Notes: generated by a model from the letters alone, not told the origin. A DNA stretch of 64,000 nucleotides from Devosia sp. A16 (GCF_001402915.1 NZ_CP012945.1:2891501-2955500), one strand, 5' to 3'; shown: positions 35,475 to 44,500, numbered from the stretch's first letter. Translations and numbers: made by a program.

Positions 35475-36731
35475 ATGGATCGCGATCTTCTCGAACGGCT
35501 GTTTCATTGCGCCGTAGATGCCGCCCAACCGCAGCACGCCATCGCCGCCAATCTTCCGCCGCCGCCGAAGGGGCGCACCATCGTCATCGGCGCCGGCAAG
35601 GCCTCGGCGCAGATGGCGCGGGCCTTCGAGGTAGCCTGGCCCGGTCCGATCGATCGCGGCCTCGTGGTGACCCGCTACGGCTATGGCGTGCAGTGCGAGC
35701 GCATCGAGATCGTCGAGGCCGCCCATCCGGTGCCCGACATGGCCGGCTATCTCGCGGCGCGCCGGCTGATGGAGACCGTCTCCGGTCTCGGCCATGACGA
35801 CCTGGTCGTCGCGCTGATCTCCGGCGGCGGGTCGGCGCTGTTGCCGCAGCCGGCGGTGGGCATGGCGTTCGAGGACGAGCAGGCGGTCAACCAAGTCCTC
35901 CTCGCTTCCGGCGCCCCGATCTCGGCAATGAACGTCATCCGCAACGAGCTCAGCGCCATCAAGGGCGGCCGCCTCGCCGCGCTGGCGTCGCCGGCACGGG
36001 TCGCCACCCTGATCGTCTCCGACATCCCCGGCGATGATCCCTCGCTGGTGGCCTCGGGGCCTACGGTGCCGCTTGCCTCCGGCCGCGCCGAAGCGCGCCA
36101 TCTGGCGGCGCTTTACCGCTTGAAGCTGCCGCCGGCCGCCGAGGATCTGCTGGCCTCCGAGCTCAATCTGGCGCCGTCGCCCGACGACCCGCGCTTCCGG
36201 CACAACAGCGTCCGCATCATCGCCTCGGCCGCTTTGTCGCTCGAAGCCGCCGCCGCCGAAGCCCGATCGGCCGGGCTCGCGGCGCATATCCTCTCCGATG
36301 CCGTCGAGGGCGAGGCGGGTGACGTCGCTTTGGTCCACGCCGCCCTGGCGCGCGAAATCCGCACCCGCAACCGTCCGTTCAGCCGGCCCGCGCTGTTGCT
36401 GTCCGGCGGCGAGACCACCGTCACCATCCGCGGCGGTGGGCGCGGTGGCCGCAATGCCGAGTTCCTGCTGGCCTTCGCCCTCGCCATCGACGGCATCGAC
36501 GGCATCACCGCGCTGGCGGCCGATACCGACGGCATCGACGGGGCGGGCGACAATGCCGGCGCCGTCTGCGACGGACACACGGCGGCACGGATGCGCGCCG
36601 CCGGCATCGATCCGCGCCGGGCGCTCGCCGACAATGACGCCTATAACGCCTTCCGCGCCGTCGGCGGGTTGCTGCTCACCGGCCCGACCGGCACCAACGT
36701 CAACGACTTCCGCGCCATCGTCGTGCGGTGA
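35475..36731 (+). CDS. Glycerate 2-kinase (GckA/TtuD, MOFRL family)
   Basis: A 418-residue DUF4147/MOFRL kinase: RTIVIGAGKASAQMARAFE, LISGGGSALLPQPA, NVIRNELSAIKGGRLA, SDIPGDDPSLVASGPTV, LLSGGETTVTIRGGGRGGRNAEFLL and the MOFRL C-terminus NDAYNAFRAVGGLLLTGPTGTNVNDF. It phosphorylates D-glycerate to 2-phosphoglycerate, for example in serine-cycle, tartrate or glyoxylate metabolism. It stands alone, with a repeat-rich gap after it. Confidence 0.9.
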   Translation: MDRDLLERLFHCAVDAAQPQHAIAANLPPPPKGRTIVIGAGKASAQMARAFEVAWPGPIDRGLVVTRYGYGVQCERIEIVEAAHPVPDMAGYLAARRLMETVSGLGHDDLVVALISGGGSALLPQPAVGMAFEDEQAVNQVLLASGAPISAMNVIRNELSAIKGGRLAALASPARVATLIVSDIPGDDPSLVASGPTVPLASGRAEARHLAALYRLKLPPAAEDLLASELNLAPSPDDPRFRHNSVRIIASAALSLEAAAAEARSAGLAAHILSDAVEGEAGDVALVHAALAREIRTRNRPFSRPALLLSGGETTVTIRGGGRGGRNAEFLLAFALAIDGIDGITALAADTDGIDGAGDNAGAVCDGHTAARMRAAGIDPRRALADNDAYNAFRAVGGLLLTGPTGTNVNDFRAIVVR

Positions 36732-36734
36732 AAA

Positions 36735-36806
36735 CGGCAGTCGTGAGTAGGCAGTCGGCAGTCGTAGCGCGACGTCTTCTGCCGACTGCCGACTGCCGAC
36801 TGCCGC
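36735..36806. repeat. Imperfect palindrome of CAGTCGG / CCGACTG repeats
   Basis: GGCAGTCG, then GCAGTCGGCAGTCG, face three tandem copies of GCCGACT on the other side of an 18-base loop. It starts five bases after the glycerate kinase stop, and can form a long stem or act as a terminator-like structure without a T tract. Confidence 0.7.
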
Positions 36807-36833
36807 GTTACTCCTCGACCCCGGGGAGAGGAC

Positions 36834-37034
36834 CTATTCCTCGACCCACGAGTCGAACTCGCCGTCCTTGCTGAGCCGGGCCACCATGTAGCCGCCGCGC
36901 TGACGCGGCCGCACTTCGTAGTCGTAGTCCTTGCCGTCCATGGCGCGTTGCAGGTTGGCGGCGCTTTCGGCGCTTTCCGCCGAGGCAAACACCTGCGGCA
37001 CGCTGCCGCCTTCGCTGACGAATGCTCGTGACAT
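36834..37034 (-). CDS. Small conserved-looking protein, 66 aa, unknown
   Basis: A short frame SRAFVSEGGSVPQVFASAESAESAANLQRAMD ending DYEVRPRQRGGYMVARLSKDGEFDSWVEE. A strong AGGAGG lies five bases before the ATG at 37034, which supports translation and this start. Soluble; no recognised domain. Confidence 0.6.
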   Translation of the reverse strand: MSRAFVSEGGSVPQVFASAESAESAANLQRAMDGKDYDYEVRPRQRGGYMVARLSKDGEFDSWVEE

Positions 37035-37158
37035 CGCATCCTCCTTTGCCCGCAACATAGCGCACCTTAGGCCGCCGGACGATTTTCCTCGCCCGGGAAC
37101 TTCCCTTTCCTGCGCCCATGCCTTTAAGTGCGGCCGCTTTCAGGGAGTGTTTTCGGCC

Positions 37159-38097
37159 ATGGCCAAAAAGAAGATCGCCGTCATCGGGATCGGCAAGATC
37201 GCGCAGGATCAGCACCTGCCAGTGATCGACAAGAGCCCGGATTTCGAGCTCGCGGCCTGCGTCTCGACCCGCGGCATCGGCCATCGCGACGTGCCGGTGT
37301 TCAAGACGCCCTCCGAACTCTACAAGGCCATGCCCGAGGTGAAACTCGTCGCCATCTGCACTCCGCCCGGTGTGCGCCACGCCTATGTGCGGCAGGCCAT
37401 CGATGCGGGCAAGGACGTGCTGCTGGAGAAGCCGCCGACCCCGACCATCACCGAGTTCGAGGATCTGGTTGCCTATGGCGACAGGAAGGGCCGGGTGCTG
37501 TTCCAGACCTGGCACTCGCGCTACAACGCCGCCGTCGATGCCGCGCGGCTGATCCTCAAGGATGAAGGCGTCGCCTCGGTGCGCATCGACTGGCGCGAGA
37601 GCGTGCGCAAGTGGCACCCCGGCCAGGAGTGGGTGTGGGAGCCGGGCGGCTTCGGCGTCTGCGATCCCGGCATCAACGCCATGTCGATCTTCACCAGGAT
37701 CATGCCGTTCCCGGTCTTCGTCGACAGCGCCAGGCTGAAATTCCCGGCCAATCGCCAGACCCCGGTCGATGTCGAGATCGTCTTCAAGTCGACCGAAAAG
37801 CACCAGCCCAGGCTCAGCGCCGGTTTCAACTGGCTCGAGGAGTCGGGGGAGATCTGGACCATTGCCATCGAAACCAGAAAAGGCACGCAGCTGAAGCTCG
37901 AGCGCGGCGGCACCGTGCTGACGGTCGACGGCAAGGAAACCGTGGCCAACCCCTCGGAGGAGTACGAGGCGATCTACGAGCGCTTCGCCAAGCTGCTCAA
38001 GAAGGGCAAGTCCGAAATGGACGGCTCGCCCCTGCGGCTGATCGGCGACGCCTTCCTGCTCGGCGCCCGCGAGAACGTCGAAGAGTTCCACTGGTAG
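37159..38097 (+). CDS. Sugar 1-dehydrogenase of the Gfo/Idh/MocA family (L-arabinose/D-galactose type)
   Basis: A 312-residue NAD(P)-dependent oxidoreductase. The Rossmann start is IAVIGIGKIAQDQHLPVID; the catalytic Lys lies in VLLEKPPTPTI; then FQTWHSRYNAAV, SVRKWHPGQEWVWEPGGFGVCDPGINAMSI. This pattern closely follows L-arabinose 1-dehydrogenase of Azospirillum and D-galactose dehydrogenase, so it likely oxidises an aldose to the lactone. No further pathway genes adjoin, so the substrate is inferred from similarity alone. Confidence 0.82.
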   Translation: MAKKKIAVIGIGKIAQDQHLPVIDKSPDFELAACVSTRGIGHRDVPVFKTPSELYKAMPEVKLVAICTPPGVRHAYVRQAIDAGKDVLLEKPPTPTITEFEDLVAYGDRKGRVLFQTWHSRYNAAVDAARLILKDEGVASVRIDWRESVRKWHPGQEWVWEPGGFGVCDPGINAMSIFTRIMPFPVFVDSARLKFPANRQTPVDVEIVFKSTEKHQPRLSAGFNWLEESGEIWTIAIETRKGTQLKLERGGTVLTVDGKETVANPSEEYEAIYERFAKLLKKGKSEMDGSPLRLIGDAFLLGARENVEEFHW

Positions 38098-38268
38098 GGG
38101 GAAGAGTCTTCTGGGAGCGGAGCGGACAGGCTGGTGGCTGTGGGGCAGCCCCCGCCGGACTATCGGTTGACGCGCCGGCGAACCCGCGACGCCCACTAGA
38201 CGTAGGTCGACTGGCAGGGTTAGGTCGTACCGACTACAGCCACCATACCAGTTCGGAGGAGACCTGCC

Positions 38269-38766
38269 ATGTACGAGACCTTCAACGGCTCGGCCCACCC
38301 GATGGCGCCGAAGGAAATCGCCATCACGGCCGTGCCGGAAGACGAGCGGGTCTGGGTGCCTCAGGCCGAGGGCGTCTGGTTCCGACCGCTGTTCCTCAAC
38401 ACTCTGCAGGGCCAGTGGTGCAACCTGCTGCGCGTTCGTCGCGCCGGCATCCTCAGCCGGCACCTCCATCCGCAGCCGGTGCACGGCTACGTCATCAAGG
38501 GGCGCTGGCACTACCTCGAGCACGATTGGGTGGCCGAAACCGGCTCTTACGTGTTCGAGCCGCCCGGCGAAATCCACACCCTCACCGTCCCCGAGGACAC
38601 CCCGGAGATGATCACCTTTTTCAATATCTCGGGCTGCATGGTCTATCTCGACAAGGACAACAGGCAGGTCGGTTTCGAGGACGTCTTCACCAAGATCGAC
38701 ATGTGCAGGAAGCACTATGACAAGGTGGGGCTCGGCGCCGATTACGTGGACCAGTTCGTCAGATGA
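38269..38766 (+). CDS. Cupin of the 2,4'-dihydroxyacetophenone dioxygenase family
   Basis: A 165-residue single cupin with metal ligands in SRHLHPQPVHGYVIKGRWHYLEHDW and FEPPGEIHTLTV. The family includes 2,4'-dihydroxyacetophenone dioxygenase, but members are also found where no such substrate is used. An SDR gene follows after a repeat pair. A non-heme iron enzyme is likely; the substrate is unknown. Confidence 0.75.
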   Translation: MYETFNGSAHPMAPKEIAITAVPEDERVWVPQAEGVWFRPLFLNTLQGQWCNLLRVRRAGILSRHLHPQPVHGYVIKGRWHYLEHDWVAETGSYVFEPPGEIHTLTVPEDTPEMITFFNISGCMVYLDKDNRQVGFEDVFTKIDMCRKHYDKVGLGADYVDQFVR

Positions 38767-38775
38767 GGGCGGTGG

Positions 38776-38911
38776 AAGGCCCTCTCACCCGGCGCTGCGC
38801 GCCGACCTCTCCCCCAAAGGGAGAGGTGACCCGAGGCAAGATCGTGCCACAACAACACCTCTCCCTGGGGGGAGAGGTCGGATTGCGCAGCAATCCGGGT
38901 GAGGGGGCCTT
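38776..38911. repeat. Palindromic repeat, inverted pair (copy H)
   Basis: The left unit has small hairpin CGGCGC-TGC-GCGCCG and ACCTCTCCCCCAAAGGGAGA. The right unit has ACCTCTCCCTGGGGGGAGAG, small hairpin GGATTGC-GCA-GCAATCC and GGGTGAGGGGGCCTTTGC, directly followed by the SDR ATG at 38915. The repeat therefore forms the leader of that gene. Confidence 0.9.
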
Positions 38912-38914
38912 TGC

Positions 38915-39643
38915 ATGAGCCACTGGGCATCCGAATTCTACGCCACGAAGACCGTCGTCATCACCGGCGGCACGTCCGGCATCGGGCAAGGCATCGGTCG
39001 CGCCTTCGCTGATGCCGGGGCGACAGTGCATGTCACCGGCGCCACCCAGGCCGAGGTCGAGGCGGGTGCTGCGGCCGAACCGCGCTTCCGCTACACCCAG
39101 ATGGACGTGCGCAACGCCGAGCACGTTGCCGAGTATGCCGCGACCTTCGACAGCGTCGCCGCGCTCGTCAACTGCGCCGGGGTGAACCTGCGCGCCGCCG
39201 AACACACGGTCGACGGGTTCCAGACCGTCATCGACATCAACCTCAACGGCTCGATGCGTACCGCCTATGCCTTCAAGGACAGGCTGGGCGGCGGCGCTAT
39301 CCTCAATATCGGCTCGATGTTCTCGTTCTTCGGTGCGCCGCACGCTCCGGCCTATGCCGCCTCCAAGCACGCCGTCGCCGGCCTCACCAAGTCGCTGGCA
39401 GCGGCCTTCGCCAAAGAGGCGATCCGCGTCAATGCCCTGGCACCCGGCTGGATCGAGACGGCGATGACCGCGGTGCCGCGCGCCAACGAGGTCCGCAACG
39501 CCGAGTTGATGGGCCGCACGCCGCTCGGCCGGTGGGGCACGCCGGCAGACCTCGCGCCCGCCGCACTGTTTCTCTGCTCGCCGCTGGCCGGCTTCATCAC
39601 CGGTGCGATCCTGCCGGTCGACGGCGGTTACCTTATCGCCTGA
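38915..39643 (+). CDS. Short-chain dehydrogenase/reductase (SDR)
   Basis: A 242-residue classical SDR: nucleotide motif TGGTSGIGQGIG near residue 15, LVNCAGVN, catalytic Ser in LNIGSMFSF and the Tyr-x-x-x-Lys motif YAASK. C-terminus GFITGAILPVDGGY is typical. It uses NAD(P) on an unknown hydroxyl or keto substrate. The ribosome-binding region lies within repeat H. Confidence 0.9.
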   Translation: MSHWASEFYATKTVVITGGTSGIGQGIGRAFADAGATVHVTGATQAEVEAGAAAEPRFRYTQMDVRNAEHVAEYAATFDSVAALVNCAGVNLRAAEHTVDGFQTVIDINLNGSMRTAYAFKDRLGGGAILNIGSMFSFFGAPHAPAYAASKHAVAGLTKSLAAAFAKEAIRVNALAPGWIETAMTAVPRANEVRNAELMGRTPLGRWGTPADLAPAALFLCSPLAGFITGAILPVDGGYLIA

Positions 39644-39667
39644 GGCGACGCATCGGCTGGCGCGCGT

Positions 39668-40162
39668 CTATTGGGCCGGCGTGGTGGGGACCGGCGGCAC
39701 CCGCGGCGCGCAGAAATACAGCGCCTGGTTGATCGCCTGCAGCGATCCTTCAAGCGTGATTCCGTTCAGCGGCAGGTCGGGGCCGGCCTTGGGATCGAGA
39801 TAGGCGAGGCCGCCGCCCTTCAGCGCATCGAGCAGCGGCCCGACATCGCCTTCGATGCGGGCATGGTAGGGTGAGCCATCCAGCTTCGCTTCCACCTCGT
39901 GCCCGTCTTCCTTGTCGATGTCGATGCGCCAGCGCCCGGCATCGCCGCCCGGTCGACTGGTGTAGAAGTGGACGCCCACGCTGAAATCGTCCTCGCAGCG
40001 CACCGCGAGGCAGACGAACGTCTGCGGCGACGAGCCGGCGGCGCAGCCCAGGGTCGCTCGGTCCCCTTCGCCGGCAAGCGGCGAATAATGCCAGCCGGCT
40101 TCCTGGGCCAGGGCAGGGGCGGTGAAGGCCGCGAGGGCCGCCGCCAGTGCCGCCGATTTCAC
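39668..40162 (-). CDS. Secreted protein of unknown function
   Basis: A 164-residue protein with signal peptide (MKSAALAAALAAFTAPALAQ). The mature part has paired cysteines (LGCAAGSS, FVCLAVRCEDDF) and segments such as GVHFYTSRPGGDAGRWRIDID. No family recognised. Its first bases overlap the aldo/keto reductase stop by four bases, so the two may be co-translated. Confidence 0.65.
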   Translation of the reverse strand: MKSAALAAALAAFTAPALAQEAGWHYSPLAGEGDRATLGCAAGSSPQTFVCLAVRCEDDFSVGVHFYTSRPGGDAGRWRIDIDKEDGHEVEAKLDGSPYHARIEGDVGPLLDALKGGGLAYLDPKAGPDLPLNGITLEGSLQAINQALYFCAPRVPPVPTTPAQ

Positions 40163-41085
40163 TTGCCGGCATCCGTCAGCAATTGCAGGTCCTCGCCGCT
40201 CAGTTTCAGGTGCGCCCCGCGCATCAGGCTCCGCACCTGCTCGACCGACGTCGCCGAGGCGATCGGCGCCCCCACGCCCGGCTGCGCCGCAATCCAGGCC
40301 AGCGTCACCTCGGCGGGCAGGGCGCCGGTACGCTTGCCGACCGTGTCGAGCGCCTCAAGGATGCGGAATCCCTTTGGGTTGAGGTATTTCTCGACCACGG
40401 CCTGGCCGCGCGGGCTCTTCTGCGCATCGGCGGCGCTGCGGTACTTGCCGGCGAGGAAGCCGCGCGCCAGGCTGAAATAGCCGATCCCGGAAATGCCTTC
40501 GGCAACGCAGGTCGCCTGCACCTCCTCGAACTTGGCCCGGTCATAGAGGTTGAACTCGTTCTGGATGGTCTCGTAGCGGGCGTAGCCCTTGGCCTTGGAG
40601 ATATCGAGCGCTTCGCTGAGCAGCGCCGTGTCCTGGTTGGAGGAGCCGATATAACGCACCTTGCCGGCCTGCACGAGCTTGTCGAGCGCCTCGAGCGTTG
40701 CTTCCTGCGGCGTCGCCGGGTCGGGCCAATGCGTCTGGTAGAGGTCGATATAGTCGGTCTGGAGCCGCCTCAGCGAGGCCTCCACTTCCTCGGCGATCCA
40801 CTTGGCGCTGAGGTCGCGATGGCCCTGGCCCATGTCCGAGCCGACCTTGGTGAACACCAGCACCTTGTCGCGGTTGCCGCGCGCCTTCATCCAGTTGCCG
40901 ATAATGGTCTCGGATTTGCCCTTGCCGTAGCTGTCGGCGGTATCGAGCGCCGTGAACCCCCCATCGACAAAGGCGTCGAGCACCGGATGGGCCGCCTGCT
41001 CCTCGAGCGTCCAGCCCAGGACGTTGCAGCCGAACACCAGCGGGTCGATGAGAAGTTCGGTGCGGCCAAGGCGGCGCTTGCTCAT
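40159..41085 (-). CDS. Aldo/keto reductase
   Basis: A 308-residue NADPH-dependent reductase. The catalytic tetrad is visible: Asp in ALDTADSYGKG, the Tyr of the same motif, Lys in LVFTKVG and His in LYQTHWPD. Later RYIGSSNQ and the C-terminal LSGEDLQLL fit the AKR family. Substrate unknown; expected to reduce an aldehyde. Confidence 0.9.
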   Translation of the reverse strand: MSKRRLGRTELLIDPLVFGCNVLGWTLEEQAAHPVLDAFVDGGFTALDTADSYGKGKSETIIGNWMKARGNRDKVLVFTKVGSDMGQGHRDLSAKWIAEEVEASLRRLQTDYIDLYQTHWPDPATPQEATLEALDKLVQAGKVRYIGSSNQDTALLSEALDISKAKGYARYETIQNEFNLYDRAKFEEVQATCVAEGISGIGYFSLARGFLAGKYRSAADAQKSPRGQAVVEKYLNPKGFRILEALDTVGKRTGALPAEVTLAWIAAQPGVGAPIASATSVEQVRSLMRGAHLKLSGEDLQLLTDAGK

Positions 41086-41168
41086 GAGGGTCTCCAGTAT
41101 GGCTTGGGCGATGAGGAAGGTCCCTGGAGCCTAGCCGCGCCGTCCATCGGCGACAAGCGATGGATGGC

Positions 41169-41558
41169 TCAACCCTTGGGCTGCAGCAGGTCCCACTTGT
41201 TGCCGTAGAGATCCTCGAACACTGCGACCGAGCCATAGGCCTCGTGCCGCGGCGTCTCGAGGAACTTCACCCCACGCGCCGTGAAGGCAGCATGGTCGCG
41301 AACGAAGTCGTCGGTCTCGAGGAAGAACCCCACCCGGCCGCCGGTCTGGTTTCCGACATGGGCCGCCTGAACCGCCCCATCCGCCTTGGCCAGCAGCAGC
41401 CTGGCGCCGCCGCCGGCAGGCGACACTGTGACCCAGCGCTTGCCGCCGCCCATGTCGAGATCGCTGGTGAGCGCGAATCCCAGTTTGTCGACGTAGAAGG
41501 CGATGGCGTCATCATAGTCGGCGACGACGAGGGCGATTGTGGCGATGGACTGGCGCAT
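41169..41558 (-). CDS. VOC-superfamily (glyoxalase/bleomycin resistance-like) protein
   Basis: A 129-residue protein with one betaalphabetabetabeta unit pair: IALVVADYDDAIAFYVDKLGF, then RVGFFLETDDFVRDHAAFTARGVKFLE and AVFEDLYGNKWDLLQP. His/Glu metal positions are not clear. Likely a small-molecule lyase or binding protein; no neighbour suggests the substrate. Confidence 0.82.
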   Translation of the reverse strand: MRQSIATIALVVADYDDAIAFYVDKLGFALTSDLDMGGGKRWVTVSPAGGGARLLLAKADGAVQAAHVGNQTGGRVGFFLETDDFVRDHAAFTARGVKFLETPRHEAYGSVAVFEDLYGNKWDLLQPKG

Positions 41559-41705
41559 GCACCGATCATTTGCGGCAGCGCCTGTTCAGCGTCAATCGCC
41601 GGGGGTGTGAAATCGATCCCACCTGCGCAACCGCTTTACCTCCTGAAAAACTCAGCTTTGCGGTGATGGGGTGCTTGTTGAAACGGCATTTCGCCTGAGG
41701 CGGCT

Positions 41706-41721
41706 TTGACCAATCGGTCAA
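41706..41721. promoter_or_regulatory. RutR-like operator upstream of the peptide transporter operon
   Basis: TTGACCA-AT-CGGTCAA differs from the RutR motif at one of 14 positions and is nearly perfectly symmetric, the best match of the three sites seen in this window. It lies 115 bases before dppA. Other TetR-family regulators recognise similar symmetric GGTC sites, so the regulator is not certain. Confidence 0.6.
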
Positions 41722-41836
41722 ACTGGGCCATTGCGTGGCGGAAGAAAAAGCGCTTTGTTGCGCGCCAAGCTCCGGCCGGCAGAAGGGACTCTGCCATTGA
41801 ACGCCGGGGCGCAATGCTATTCGGGAGACAACCATC

Positions 41837-43432
41837 ATGCATTTGATGAAAACCCTGCTCGCCGCCACTGCGCTTGTCGCGGTGATGGGCGGCAGCGTCT
41901 ATGCCAAGCAGCTCGTGTTCTGCTCGGAGGCCTCGCCGGCGCACTTCGACCCCGGTCCGACCACCGGCGGTAACGACTTCGACGCCAGCTCGCGCACCAT
42001 CTACGATCGCCTCGTCGAGTTCGAGCATGGCGGCACTGCCGTGCAGCCGGGTCTCGCCGAGAAGTGGGAAATTTCCGCTGACGGTCTGGAATATACCTTC
42101 CACCTCCGCCCGGGCGTGAAGTTCCACACCACGCCGTATTTCACCCCGACCCGCGACCTGAACGCCGACGACGTGATCTTCTCGTTCGAGCGTCAGTGGA
42201 AGCAGGACAACCCGTGGTACGCCTATCTCGAGGGTCTGAGCTGGGACTACTTCCAGGGCATGGACATGCCCAAGTTCCTCAAGTCGATCGAGAAGGTCGA
42301 TGACCTGACCGTCAAGATCACGCTGAACGAGCCCAATGCGCCGATGCTGGCGAACCTGGGCATGGACTTCGCCTCGATCGTTTCCAAGGAATATGCCGAC
42401 CAGCTCGCAGCTTCGGGCAACCTGGCCGACTTCTCCAACAAGCCGATCGGCACCGGCGCCTTCGTGTTCGTCGACTACCAGACCGATGCCGTGATCCGTT
42501 ACCAGGCCTTCGCCGATTACTGGCGCGGCAAGGTGAAGATCGACGACCTGATCTTCGCCATCACGACCGATCCGGCCGTGCGCGCGCAGAAGCTCAAGGC
42601 CGGCGAATGCGACATCATGAGCTATCCGGCCCCGGCCGATATCGAGGGCCTGAAGGCTGACGCCAACCTGCAGGTCATGGAGCAGGAAGGCCTGAACATC
42701 GGCTACATGTCCTACAACACCACCGTCGCTCCGATGGATAATGTGAACGTCCGCAAGGCGCTCTCGATGGCCATCAACAAGCAGGCGCTGGTCGATGCGG
42801 TCTACCAGGGCGCCGGCCAGGCGGCCAAGAACCTGATCCCGCCGACCATGTGGTCCTATGACGACAAGATCGTCGACACCCCGTACGATCCGGAAGGCGC
42901 CAAGAAGCTCCTCGCCGACGCCGGCGTTTCGGGCCTGACCCTCGACCTGTGGGCCATGCCGGTCAGCCGTCCGTACAACCCCAATGCGCAGCGCGCCGCC
43001 GAAATGATCCAGGCCGACTGGGCCGCGGTCGGCGTTACCGCCAACATCGTCACCTACGAGTGGACCGAGTACCGCGAGCGCGGCAAGCAGAAGGACCGCC
43101 CGGGTGCGTTCCAGATCGGCTGGACCGGCGACAACGGTGATCCGGACAACTTCTTTGCGACGCTGTTCTCCTGCTCGGCCATTGGCGTGTCCAACTACTC
43201 GAGCTGGTGCAACGACGACTTCGAGAAGGCCATCCAGGACGCCAAGAAGGTCTCCGACCAGACCGAGCGCACCGCGCTCTACACCAAGGCCCAGGAAATC
43301 TTCAAAGCCGAAGAGCCGGCCCTGACCATGGCCCATTCGAAGGTCTTCATGCCGATGAACAAGCGCGTCCTGGGCTACACCATGGACCCGCTGGGCATTC
43401 ATCGCTTCGACAACGTCGACGTCGCCGAATAA
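41837..43432 (+). CDS. dppA: Peptide ABC transporter substrate-binding protein, DppA-like
   Basis: A 531-residue extracellular solute-binding protein family 5 member with signal peptide (MKTLLAATALVAVMGGSVYA) and the DppA-like opening KQLVFCSEASPAHFDPGPTTGGNDFDASSRTIYDRLVEFEHG, followed by LAEKWEISADGLEYTFHLRPGVKFH. It binds di-/oligopeptides or related amides in the periplasm. It heads the five-gene dpp operon; a hairpin follows it. Confidence 0.9.
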   Translation: MHLMKTLLAATALVAVMGGSVYAKQLVFCSEASPAHFDPGPTTGGNDFDASSRTIYDRLVEFEHGGTAVQPGLAEKWEISADGLEYTFHLRPGVKFHTTPYFTPTRDLNADDVIFSFERQWKQDNPWYAYLEGLSWDYFQGMDMPKFLKSIEKVDDLTVKITLNEPNAPMLANLGMDFASIVSKEYADQLAASGNLADFSNKPIGTGAFVFVDYQTDAVIRYQAFADYWRGKVKIDDLIFAITTDPAVRAQKLKAGECDIMSYPAPADIEGLKADANLQVMEQEGLNIGYMSYNTTVAPMDNVNVRKALSMAINKQALVDAVYQGAGQAAKNLIPPTMWSYDDKIVDTPYDPEGAKKLLADAGVSGLTLDLWAMPVSRPYNPNAQRAAEMIQADWAAVGVTANIVTYEWTEYRERGKQKDRPGAFQIGWTGDNGDPDNFFATLFSCSAIGVSNYSSWCNDDFEKAIQDAKKVSDQTERTALYTKAQEIFKAEEPALTMAHSKVFMPMNKRVLGYTMDPLGIHRFDNVDVAE

Positions 43433-43446
43433 GACAAGCAAAACTG

Positions 43447-43476
43447 AAGGGCGGTGTTTTGACCAACGCCGCCCTT
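43447..43476 (+). other. Intercistronic hairpin between dppA and dppB
   Basis: AAGGGCGG and CCGCCCTT pair over a 14-base loop with only a weak T run after it. Such structures between binding protein and permease genes commonly allow higher levels of binding protein; that is inferred. Confidence 0.6.
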
Positions 43477-43492
43477 TGGCACATCATAAGTA

Positions 43493-44500
43493 ATGCTGCG
43501 CTTCATCCTTCAGAAACTGGCCCTGATCGTGCCGACCGTCGTCGGTATCACGATCGCGTCCTTTGCCTTCATCCGCCTGCTTCCCGGCGACCCCATCCTT
43601 GCGATGGCCGGCCAGCATGGCGTCACCCCCGAACGCTACGAGATCCTGAAGGAACAGTTCGGCTACAACCTGCCGATCTGGCAGCAGTACTTCAATTACG
43701 TCGCCGGCATCCTGCAGGGCAATTTCGGTATCTCGCTGGCCACCAAGCGGCCGGTGATCGATGAATTCCTGACGCTGTTCCCCGCCACCGTCGAGCTGGC
43801 GCTGTTCGCCATGCTGATCGCCGTGGCGCTGGGTATTCCCGCCGGCATCTTCGCCGCCATCAAGCGCGGTTCGTGGTTCGACCAGATCACCATGGGCGTG
43901 GCGCTCACCGGCTATTCGATGCCGATCTTCTGGTGGGGCCTCTTACTCATCATCTTCTTTTCCGGTTATCTCGGCTGGACCCCGGTTTCGGGCCGCATCG
44001 CGCTCAACTTCTTCTTCCAGCGCGTCACCGGCTTCATGCTGATCGACAGCCTCATCGCCGGCAAGCCCGACGCGTTCGTCTCGGCGCTGCGACACCTGAT
44101 CCTGCCGGCCATCGTGCTGGGCACCATCCCCCTCGCCGTCATCGCGCGGCAGACCCGTTCCGCCATGCTCGAGGTGCTGGGCGAGGATTATGTGCGCACT
44201 GCCCGCGCCAAGGGATTGGAGCCGCGGCGCGTCGTCGGCGTCCATGCCTTCCGCAATGCGCTGATCCCCGTGGTCACCACCATCGGGCTGCAGGTGGGGC
44301 TGCTGATGGCAGGCGCCATCCTCACCGAGACGATCTTTTCCTGGCCGGGCATCGGCAAGTGGATGATCGATTCCATTTCCAAGCGCGACTACGTCTCGGT
44401 GCAGTCGGGCCTGTTGCTCATCGCGTTGATCGTCATGGCGGTGAACCTCATCGTCGACATCCTCTACGCCGTCATCAATCCGCGCATCAGGGTGCAGTGA
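43493..44500 (+). CDS. dppB: Peptide ABC transporter permease DppB
   Basis: A 335-residue inner-membrane permease with about six helices and an N-terminal MLRFILQKLALIVPTVVGITIASFAFIRLLPGDP typical of DppB/OppB. The cytoplasmic EAA loop is LEVLGEDYVRTARAKGLEPRRVVGVHAFRNALIPV. Its stop shares a base with the dppC start (TGATG). Confidence 0.92.
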   Translation: MLRFILQKLALIVPTVVGITIASFAFIRLLPGDPILAMAGQHGVTPERYEILKEQFGYNLPIWQQYFNYVAGILQGNFGISLATKRPVIDEFLTLFPATVELALFAMLIAVALGIPAGIFAAIKRGSWFDQITMGVALTGYSMPIFWWGLLLIIFFSGYLGWTPVSGRIALNFFFQRVTGFMLIDSLIAGKPDAFVSALRHLILPAIVLGTIPLAVIARQTRSAMLEVLGEDYVRTARAKGLEPRRVVGVHAFRNALIPVVTTIGLQVGLLMAGAILTETIFSWPGIGKWMIDSISKRDYVSVQSGLLLIALIVMAVNLIVDILYAVINPRIRVQ

